Program-made: the position numbers and the translations under genes | Source: Mucilaginibacter xinganensis | GTDB taxonomy: Bacteria > Bacteroidota > Bacteroidia > Sphingobacteriales > Sphingobacteriaceae | Direction: 5' to 3' | Length of the DNA stretch: 64,000 nt | NCBI GenBank assembly: GCA_026225055.1 | Contig: JAMFSA010000119.1 | Span: forward strand, 1-64,000 | Shown here: positions 18,918 through 25,434 of the stretch, piece after piece | Position numbering within the stretch: the first letter of the stretch is position 1 | How the letters are laid out: each line of letters starts with the position of its first letter | Notes under the pieces: model-generated | The model's database searches: none | Seen by the model: the letters and a program-made list of their open reading frames with translations, nothing else | What the model was told of the DNA's origin: nothing

Positions 18918-19136
18918 ATGAAACGTTTATCAATTTTAGCAGTTACAGTTATATTATTTGCCCTTTCAGCTTGTAAAGGGAACCCTTCAACAACATCAGG
19001 CGACTCAACAGGTACCGGCGCTGTAGGTGCAAGAGTACCGGGTGATACAAGCAGTGATACAACCCGCCGGGGCCCTGCCATCGGGGCTGATGCAAAAGAT
19101 ACAGCCAAAACGCCCAGGGATACATCAAGCAGATAA
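18918..19136 (+). CDS. 72-residue lipoprotein
   Basis: A very small lipoprotein with signal MKRLSILAVTVILFALSAC (C19 lipidated). The mature part of about 53 residues is rich in Gly, Ser, Thr, Asp and Lys, with no hydrophobic core, so it is probably disordered in the envelope. A promoter-like AAATTTTG lies about 20 bases before the ATG. Similar short lipoproteins are common in this phylum and have no assigned role. Confidence 0.65.
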   Translation: MKRLSILAVTVILFALSACKGNPSTTSGDSTGTGAVGARVPGDTSSDTTRRGPAIGADAKDTAKTPRDTSSR

Positions 19137-19445
19137 CGGTTTTAATACCGCACTACTACCCGCTAAATGCTTTAATTAATAGTTATTTCGATCTAAAAGT
19201 GTGTTTCTGTTTAACTAAGGCACTATTTTTAAAAATAGTTCGTTTAACTGGCATAATATATTTTTAGCTTAAAGTTTAAACCCCGAAACAACAGGCAACT
19301 CAACCGTACATTTCCATATTTTCATATTCATAATTTTATGATACTTTTTTGAAAATATGATAAAAAGCTAATCTACTAAATCAAAAACTTACTCTATAAG
19401 TTATAGAGTAAACACAATTGCAATGTTATTGCATTAATCAACCTT
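19137..19445 (+). promoter_or_regulatory. upstream region of the ABC exporter with 23-bp palindrome
   Basis: A 309-base gap without a gene. Its main feature is a perfect inverted repeat at 19389-19411, TTACTCTATAA-G-TTATAGAGTAA, ending 34 bases before the exporter ATG. A second, shorter palindrome TGCAAT-GTT-ATTGCA is at 19419-19433. The symmetry and place suggest the binding site of a dimeric repressor for the exporter. No regulator gene is adjacent. Confidence 0.55.
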
Positions 19446-21269
19446 ATGAAGATATTATTCAGCTATCTTAAAAAATACAAGTGGACCGTACTGCTTGCCT
19501 TACTAATGACAGCCATAAATCAATGTTTTGCGTTGTTTGACCCACTCATTACAGGCAAAATAGTTGATGATTACATTGTTAAAAGAAACCTGTTCACTCA
19601 CGACGAATACCTTAGAGGAGTATTAATGCTCATAACCTATGGGGTTGGTGCCGCACTGATATCACGAATAGCCAATAATTTTCAGGATTACTATACCATT
19701 ACAGTTTCTCAACGCCTGGGTGCCGATATGTATGCTGATGGCATGAAACATTCCTTAGCCATCCCCTACTATGATTTTGAAGATACGCGAAGCGGTGAAA
19801 AGCTAGGCGTACTACAGCGTGTAAGGAGTGATGCCGAAAATTTTATAAGAGCATCTATAAATGTAACGTTTATGGCTTTTTTCGGGATAGTTTTTGTAGC
19901 TGCATATTCTTTTTTGATAAGTTATAAAGTAACCATAGTTTTTGTGCTGTCTGTACCCATAATTACTTATTTAAGCTGGACGTTATCAAAAAAGATCAAG
20001 GTTATTCACCGGGCAATTATATTAAAAACATCTGTATTAGCAGGCCGTACGCATGAATCCTTAAGAAATATTGAACTGGTAAAAAGCCATGGCCTTGCCG
20101 ACCAGGAAATTGAACGCCTAAACACTACAACCCATAAAATTTTAAGCCTGGAAATTGTAAAAACCAAGATCCTGCGGTTTTTAAGTTTTATACAGGGTAG
20201 TACTGTAAATGTTGTGCGCAGCGTAATGGTTATGGTTTTACTAATGCTGATATTTGACAAAGAGATATCACCCGGACAGTATTTTAGTTTTTTACTTTAT
20301 TCTTTCTTTCTTTTCGGGCCTTTACAGGAGTTCGGGCACATGGCCTTAACCTGGCGCGAGGCGCAAATATCATTAGGTAATTTTAAACGGCTGATGGCTA
20401 TGCCTATAGAAGTAATACCTACCGACCCTACTGAGATCAACTCGATAGTGCATATTGAGTTCGAAAACGTATTTTTCAAGTATAAACAAAGCAACCGCTA
20501 TGCATTGAATGGTGTATCCTTTCATGCCGAAAAAGGTGAAACAGTTGCATTTGTAGGTCCGTCTGGCTCAGGTAAAACCACTTTAATTAAGCTACTGGTA
20601 GGTTTATATAAACCTATGCAAGGCGAAGTACTGTATAACCAAACGTCATCAAATGATATACACCTTGACGATCTGCGGCAAAAGATTGGTTTTGTAACCC
20701 AGGATACGCAACTGTTTTCAGGGAATATAAGGGATAACCTGCGTTTTGTTAAACCCAATGCTACTGACGAAGAGTGTTTAGAAGCACTTAATAAAGCCGC
20801 CTGCCAATCATTATTAGCAAGAGCTGAAGATGGGCTGGATACAATGATAGGTGAAAGTGGTGTAAAGATATCGGGCGGCGAAAAACAACGTTTATCAATT
20901 GCAAGGGCATTGCTACGCCAGCCAAATGTGCTGTTATTTGATGAGGCCACCTCAGCATTAGATTCATTAACCGAGGAAGAGATCAGTAAAACGGTGCGTA
21001 AGTTATCTGAACTGAAAGATCATATCACAATGATCATAGCGCACAGGCTCTCAACCATAATGCATGCTAACCGTATTTATGTGTTGGAGAATGGCCACGT
21101 TATTGAATATGGCTCTCATGATGAATTAATCAACCTAAAAGGATTATACTATGCCATGTGGCGGCAACAGGTTGGCGAGCGCAGACTGCACGAAGAGCTT
21201 AGTGCTTACACCCGCAAACCTGATCAGATACCCATTATTGCCGGTATACCTATCAATCCAAATAGCTAA
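19446..21269 (+). CDS. ABC exporter, fused permease and ATPase (MsbA-like)
   Basis: A half-size ABC exporter that would work as a homodimer in the inner membrane. The N-terminal membrane domain has about six helices (residues 15-310). The nucleotide-binding domain follows with Walker A GPSGSGKT at 371-378, the signature SGGEKQR starting at S476, Walker B LLFDEAT with D499 and E500, and the H-loop IAHRLST. The C-terminal extension after about 570 is short and polar. The transported compound cannot be read from sequence; lipids, drugs and peptides are all possible. It is a single-gene unit with a palindromic site upstream and a strong hairpin after it. Confidence 0.9.
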   Translation: MKILFSYLKKYKWTVLLALLMTAINQCFALFDPLITGKIVDDYIVKRNLFTHDEYLRGVLMLITYGVGAALISRIANNFQDYYTITVSQRLGADMYADGMKHSLAIPYYDFEDTRSGEKLGVLQRVRSDAENFIRASINVTFMAFFGIVFVAAYSFLISYKVTIVFVLSVPIITYLSWTLSKKIKVIHRAIILKTSVLAGRTHESLRNIELVKSHGLADQEIERLNTTTHKILSLEIVKTKILRFLSFIQGSTVNVVRSVMVMVLLMLIFDKEISPGQYFSFLLYSFFLFGPLQEFGHMALTWREAQISLGNFKRLMAMPIEVIPTDPTEINSIVHIEFENVFFKYKQSNRYALNGVSFHAEKGETVAFVGPSGSGKTTLIKLLVGLYKPMQGEVLYNQTSSNDIHLDDLRQKIGFVTQDTQLFSGNIRDNLRFVKPNATDEECLEALNKAACQSLLARAEDGLDTMIGESGVKISGGEKQRLSIARALLRQPNVLLFDEATSALDSLTEEEISKTVRKLSELKDHITMIIAHRLSTIMHANRIYVLENGHVIEYGSHDELINLKGLYYAMWRQQVGERRLHEELSAYTRKPDQIPIIAGIPINPNS

Positions 21270-21271
21270 TA

Positions 21272-21309
21272 AACTAAACAGGGCGCTTATATGAGCGCCC
21301 TGTTTAGTT
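21272..21309 (+). terminator. hairpin terminator after the ABC exporter
   Basis: Sixteen perfect base pairs (AACTAAACAGGGCGCT against AGCGCCCTGTTTAGTT) around a six-base loop, two bases after the stop codon. The T-rich tail is weak, but place and stability fit a terminator. Confidence 0.8.
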
Positions 21310-21533
21310 ATGTTTTCACCAGTAGTTGCAGTATCACTATAAAATCTTGTTTTATTATGTGATATGTATCAAGCAGTCTGGCATAATTATATTATTATTT
21401 TACTGTCTCCATAAATAAACATTTTTTTGTATATCAGGCACTTAACATTTATCATGAACGTAATATACGGGCTTTATACGTTTAGGAACGGTTGTTGTAT
21501 TATTTAAATACACATTTATTAAAAACACAAACC

Positions 21534-21851
21534 ATGAAAAACCTAAAAGTATTAGCGACAGCATTGATCGCTACATGTGCATTTCAGTATGCCATAGCAA
21601 ATACAGGTAGTTCTGTAAAAAACAAAAGCATGAAAATCACCGCGGCAATGGATACGGTACCTACTACCCCAAAACCAACGCCGACTCCTGTACCAATACC
21701 AAACCCTATGCCAACACCACCGACTCCAACCCCAAGCCCAACGCCTGTTCCTGCGCCAACACCAATGCCGACACCTGCCCCAACGCCAACACCTCCGTCG
21801 CCAACACCAAGCCCTAACCCTACTCCACCAACTACACCTCCATTACTTTAA
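21534..21851 (+). CDS. secreted Pro/Thr-rich low-complexity protein
   Basis: A 105-residue exported protein. From the ATG at 21534 there is a signal peptide ([20 protein letters not shown], cleavage near AIA-NT), a short Lys/Ser spacer, and then from about residue 43 to the end almost only Pro and Thr with Ala, Ser, Val and Asn, in units like PTPTP, PTPVP and PTPAP. Such tracts form extended polyproline rods that can cross the periplasm or peptidoglycan. No domain follows the rod, so it is not a tether for a known enzyme. An ATG-like frame upstream (21492) is open but lacks a signal. Function unknown. Confidence 0.65.
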   Translation: MKNLKVLATALIATCAFQYAIANTGSSVKNKSMKITAAMDTVPTTPKPTPTPVPIPNPMPTPPTPTPSPTPVPAPTPMPTPAPTPTPPSPTPSPNPTPPTTPPLL

Positions 21852-21872
21852 GTAATAAACATATATATGTTT

Positions 21873-21913
21873 CACAGGCAGTATGATCTTGCACAAGAAC
21901 ATACTGCCCTGTG
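21873..21913. terminator. bidirectional hairpin between convergent genes
   Basis: CACAGGCAGTATG pairs with CATACTGCCCTGTG (one bulged base), lying between the ends of the Pro-rich gene and the TPR gene. It can end transcripts from both sides. Confidence 0.7.
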
Positions 21914-21933
21914 TCATTTAGGGTTAACACTAT

Positions 21934-23478
21934 CTAATTAGCAGCAACAGGGTTGTTCATTATCGCTTTATAGTCATCAGTTTTCCTGATATTATCCAGA
22001 TCTTCATCAGCAATTATATATTTTTTTGAATAGCCTTTATCTACAGATATCTTTAAATAAACATTTGCTTCATCAGGTTTATTCATCAATGAGTATAAAC
22101 AAGCAAGGTTATAATATGCGGATAACTGACCAGAATTTTCCTTAGCATTTAACAGATTATCTTTTAGTATAGCTATTGCCTTATCACCATTCCCTGTGTA
22201 AAAAGTCGAAAAAATATAATTGACTGATTTCCTTGTAGTATCAAGCTGTAAAACTTTATTAAAATCTTTGATTGCAAGGCTTTTATCATTCAGCTTTTTC
22301 AAATACACTTTACCTCGGTAAAAATAGGACGAAGCGTTGCTGGTATCTATTGAAAGAGATCTACTGCAATCACTTATAACCTTATCAAACTCACCAAGAA
22401 AATATTCATCATTAGCAATGCAAAAATAAAAATAGGCCTTTAGCTTATTATTATCCGTTGTTAAATTCAACACCTGCCTGTATCTGTCTATCGCCTTTTG
22501 GTAATCGCCATTCTGTGTGTACGCTATAGCCTGGTTAAAATACGCACTTTTATTATCAGGATCTAAAGCTATTGCTGTAGAGTCATCTTGTATAGCGGGA
22601 GTTAACAAACTTTGCCGGGTTTCATTAACAGCACGGTCATCGTACAGCTTGGACATATCTGTATTACTATCTTTATAGAAACTAATCGCTTTAGTATAAT
22701 CATCCGCAGCTAATATATAATCACCGTTATAATGATATGAGGCCCCTCGATCCCAATAAGCTACCCTATTTTGATTATTCAATAACAGGGCATATGAAAA
22801 ATCATTAATAGCATCCTTATATTTTTTTAAACCATTTTTGGCTATACCTCTGTTAGCGTATAATTGGGATAGTTTCTTGTTATCAAACTCATTGGTATAG
22901 CTCATTGCTTTTGTAAAAAAACCCATAGCAAGTCCATATTCCTTACGAAAATTATGAATATTACCCATTATTATATATGGGGCGCTTGCAGACGGATAAA
23001 GCGATATGGCAATTGAATCTGAGGCCATCGCTTTATCGGCTTCTTTGAGATCTAATTCATCCAAAGCTATATTACCATATAATTGCGACAAACTCAGCTT
23101 ATTATTTGTTAAGCTTATAACCTTTAAGTAATCATTTATTGATAATTGAAATTTGGTGTTTTTACTATATATGTATGCCCTACTCCAATATACATTAGGA
23201 ACCGTCGGATCCAACGAAATGGAAGTAGTGTAAGCTTTAATTGCCACGTCAAATTGCCTCAGACTATCCTGGCAAAGTCCAACTTTATAATATAGTTCTG
23301 CTGCAGCAGCTTTACCAGCGTTATTCTTTTTTATAGCATTATCATAATTATCAATGGCTGTTTTAAATAGTCCCGCAGCAAATTTCGAATCGCCCACATT
23401 TTTATAGGTGTCGCTGGTTTGTCCGAATAGGTTGGTACTGCATAGTATCAGTATTATCAATGAAAATAAATTGCGCAT
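21934..23478 (-). CDS. exported tetratricopeptide-repeat protein
   Basis: A 514-residue protein with a Sec signal peptide (MRNLFSLIILILCSTNLFGQ) and then a continuous array of about twelve TPR units of 34 residues or so. Typical helices include AELYYKVGLCQDSLRQFDVAIKAY-like and KLSQLYANRGIAKNGLKKY-like segments. The last part (NLACLYSLMNKPDEANVYL) is also TPR, ending in IRKTDDYKAIM. There is no enzymatic domain, so it should be a periplasmic scaffold. It is convergent with the Pro-rich gene and has no operon partner. Confidence 0.85.
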   Translation of the reverse strand: MRNLFSLIILILCSTNLFGQTSDTYKNVGDSKFAAGLFKTAIDNYDNAIKKNNAGKAAAAELYYKVGLCQDSLRQFDVAIKAYTTSISLDPTVPNVYWSRAYIYSKNTKFQLSINDYLKVISLTNNKLSLSQLYGNIALDELDLKEADKAMASDSIAISLYPSASAPYIIMGNIHNFRKEYGLAMGFFTKAMSYTNEFDNKKLSQLYANRGIAKNGLKKYKDAINDFSYALLLNNQNRVAYWDRGASYHYNGDYILAADDYTKAISFYKDSNTDMSKLYDDRAVNETRQSLLTPAIQDDSTAIALDPDNKSAYFNQAIAYTQNGDYQKAIDRYRQVLNLTTDNNKLKAYFYFCIANDEYFLGEFDKVISDCSRSLSIDTSNASSYFYRGKVYLKKLNDKSLAIKDFNKVLQLDTTRKSVNYIFSTFYTGNGDKAIAILKDNLLNAKENSGQLSAYYNLACLYSLMNKPDEANVYLKISVDKGYSKKYIIADEDLDNIRKTDDYKAIMNNPVAAN

Positions 23479-23613
23479 GCGATGGTATAAGGTGGGTTAA
23501 GGTGGTTTAAGGTATAAAACTATTAATAATATAAATATGTAAAAAAATCCATGTTCAACAAAGAAGGTCTGTAACTTTATTGTTCACAACACGTCTTATC
23601 ATAAATATCAATT

Positions 23614-23943
23614 ATGGATTCATCCCTTATTACCACCAGTACCAGTTTAGAAGGATATCGTATTGTAAAACATTTAGGCGTTGTACGCGGTATAACTGTA
23701 CGTAGCCGCAGCGCGCTTGGTAATATTGCAGGGGGCTTTCAGTCGCTTTTTGGCGGGCGGCTTTCTATTTATGTTGAACTTTGCGAAAATGCCCGTGAAG
23801 AGGCTTTTGTATTATTAGCGCAGCATGCCCAGGCTCTGGGTGCCAATGCTATCATTAATATGCGTTACGATGCCAACGAGGTAATGCAGGGCATTACCGA
23901 AGTATTGGCATACGGAACTGCTGTAGTAGTTGAGAAAATTTAA
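23614..23943 (+). CDS. YbjQ/UPF0145 family protein
   Basis: A 109-residue protein covering the whole DUF74/YbjQ fold. The features seen are the N-terminal strand LEGYRIVKHLGVVRGITVRS, the central GNIAGGFQSLFGGRL loop and the C-terminal ALGANAIINMRYDANEV, all typical. Family members form pentamers and have been called heavy-metal-binding from structure only; the role is not established. No signal peptide, so cytosolic. A weak promoter box TAACTTTA lies at 23572-23579. It is convergent with a small Lys-rich protein gene, with only four bases between their ends. Confidence 0.88.
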   Translation: MDSSLITTSTSLEGYRIVKHLGVVRGITVRSRSALGNIAGGFQSLFGGRLSIYVELCENAREEAFVLLAQHAQALGANAIINMRYDANEVMQGITEVLAYGTAVVVEKI

Positions 23944-23947
23944 GGCC

Positions 23948-24166
23948 TTAACTGGCCTTAAGATGATCTGTTTTGTGTGCCGGGCCTTTTTCAGGTGGCG
24001 TTGAGGTTATTTCACCAAACTCATTAACGTAGGCCATCATACTTTCAAGGCTGCCGTCGGCTTGGTTTTGCTGGCGTTCCAGCTTACGTTGTTCTTTATC
24101 TTCTTTCTTTTTTTGCCTGTTTTTTTCAAGCTGTTTTTTCATGAATGTTGCCTGCGATTTTGCCAT
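23948..24166 (-). CDS. 72-residue Lys/Glu/Gln-rich conserved small protein
   Basis: A small, highly charged protein. Residues 1-36 are a Lys/Arg/Gln helix (MAKSQATFMKKQLEKNRQKK and on), followed by a short conserved-looking motif SLESMMAYVNEFGEITSTPP. I recall similar small proteins next to cold-shock genes in Bacteroidota; no cold-shock gene is in this window. The basic helix suggests RNA or ribosome contact, which is inference. The 240 bases upstream hold no other gene and include a promoter-like GATTTTTG around 24240. Confidence 0.65.
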   Translation of the reverse strand: MAKSQATFMKKQLEKNRQKKKEDKEQRKLERQQNQADGSLESMMAYVNEFGEITSTPPEKGPAHKTDHLKAS

Positions 24167-24409
24167 AAATTATGTTTATTAGTTATAAAAACTCCGTTAA
24201 CCACTGTAACAATGTTTCCTGTTTGATTAGACGGAACGGGGCAAAAATCAATTTCGAGGGCGGCAACAGGATGAGCAGCTAAGGAAAATGGTCTGATCAA
24301 GAAAGAAAACGGTTAGCTGGTTAAGCTATAGAGGAGTGTAAATTATATCCTGTTTATTGCAAATATACGCATTTTAAGGCAATATCCCTAATATTAACGA
24401 CCTTTACCC

Positions 24410-24607
24410 CTATTTAAAATACGATAGTGGTATCTCCTTCCACATGCCATGGGCCAGGTGACCTATAAGCAGTTCATATACAAGATAAACAGGCCAAAAT
24501 ATGTAAGTAATCAGCAATACAATAAGGCTGTGGTTATAATACCAGCTTATCATTAAGGAATATAAGCCTAAAAGGAAATATAGTATGCTTGAATCTCTTT
24601 TATCCAT
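24410..24607 (-). CDS. 65-residue membrane protein with two helices
   Basis: A short protein with a charged start (MDKRDSS) and two hydrophobic stretches (ILYFLLGLYSLMISWYY and SLIVLLITYIFWPVYLVYELL), then a polar tail with HLAHGMWKEI. It should form a helical hairpin in the inner membrane. No known family was recognised. It stands alone in an AT-rich stretch, reading away from the following plus-strand gene. Confidence 0.55.
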   Translation of the reverse strand: MDKRDSSILYFLLGLYSLMISWYYNHSLIVLLITYIFWPVYLVYELLIGHLAHGMWKEIPLSYFK

Positions 24608-24727
24608 TTTAATGCGTGTAGCGGTTTAAATGTGAAATTACACTTTTTTCCGAAAAACAAATAAACTGCATTTTTTTTGAAATAGTGCACCGCTTAATGT
24701 TTGGTTAAAGTAACCATTAACTTAAAA

Positions 24728-24858
24728 ATATGTTAATTACCTATAATATGTTAATAATTTTTGGTTGAGTTTATATATAAACCAATTACAATAAACTATG
24801 TTTGTTAAAACAAATGTCCCCAACAGGGGTTAAATTAAAAAAACAATTTAAACTAATT
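24728..24858 (+). promoter_or_regulatory. structured upstream region of the 71-residue protein gene
   Basis: It holds a direct repeat of TATGTTAAT (two copies from about 24729), a perfect 14-bp palindrome GTTTATATATAAAC at 24769-24782, a small inverted repeat TTTGTT-AA-AACAAA near 24800 and CCCC-AACA-GGGG near 24817. The mixture looks like a promoter with operator plus a structured leader. Confidence 0.4.
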
Positions 24859-25074
24859 ATGGCAACACCACAAAGCGGCGGTATTACCGCCTATTCTGTA
24901 AAAACAAAAACCAAGAATGTACCTATGATCGATCCGATTATCGATGTGAAATCAGGAAGGTATATTGCAACTGGTAAAGACAGTGCAGGTAACAAAATGG
25001 CTGCAATTATGAGTAAAGCTACAGCAGAAGGCCACATCAGCAGCGGTAGCGCTAAAAAAGGTTCTGGCTGGTAA
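24859..25074 (+). CDS. 71-residue Lys/Ser/Gly-rich small protein
   Basis: From the ATG at 24859 the product is 71 residues: MATPQSGGITAYSVKTKTKN, a central part with PMIDPIIDVKSGRYIATGKD, and an end KKGSGW. It is basic, with no signal peptide and no membrane segment. An ATG at 24802 is in frame but would add a stretch without protein-like composition. The gene has an elaborate upstream region and a strong intrinsic terminator, both of which speak for a real and well expressed transcript. The product is not recognised. Confidence 0.65.
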   Translation: MATPQSGGITAYSVKTKTKNVPMIDPIIDVKSGRYIATGKDSAGNKMAAIMSKATAEGHISSGSAKKGSGW

Positions 25075-25092
25075 GATATTTTTATTTTAATT

Positions 25093-25136
25093 AATAGCAT
25101 TGTTGCCTGTAACAGGGCCTCAATGCTATTTTTTTT
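25093..25136 (+). terminator. intrinsic terminator after the 71-residue protein gene
   Basis: AATAGCATTG pairs with CAATGCTATT, enclosing an inner stem CCTGT-A-ACAGG, and is followed at once by a run of eight T. A textbook rho-independent terminator. Confidence 0.88.
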
Positions 25137-25434
25137 ATATGACAGCGGTTATCCCTCATAGTTATACCCATTCAAGGAAGGCTGCCATTAAAAAATCAAA
25201 TCATTAACCATACTAAACTAACCCGATATCACCGGTTAATTTGGAAAGACTGCCCGGCACAAAAATTCTCTTTGTGCACATACCAGCAAAGCACGAATTC
25301 TTCTTTGTTGGCTATCAATATTTTAATCACCTTACATTGTGCGTAATTGTAAAAAAAGTGTTAAAGCATGTTAAACTGCTTATGCTGTGCTTTTAAATAG
25401 ATATATTTAACCGCTATATCTTTTATTTCAATTC
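25137..25434. other. gene-free stretch before the 913-residue protein gene
   Basis: About 300 bases without a supported gene. It contains a few short inverted repeats, such as GCACAAA-N7-TTTGTGC near 25257, and AT-rich promoter-like sequence just before 25435. Nothing more can be said from the sequence. Confidence 0.4.

Noticed and set aside
20522..20950. 142-residue antisense open frame in the ABC exporter
   Set aside because: It mirrors the conserved ATPase domain codon by codon, has no promoter, and is Ser-rich in the way shadow frames are.
21660..21850. short tandem-repeat DNA suggesting a CRISPR-like array
   Set aside because: The units are 6-12 bases, in frame, and code for the Pro/Thr tract. 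There are no unique spacers.
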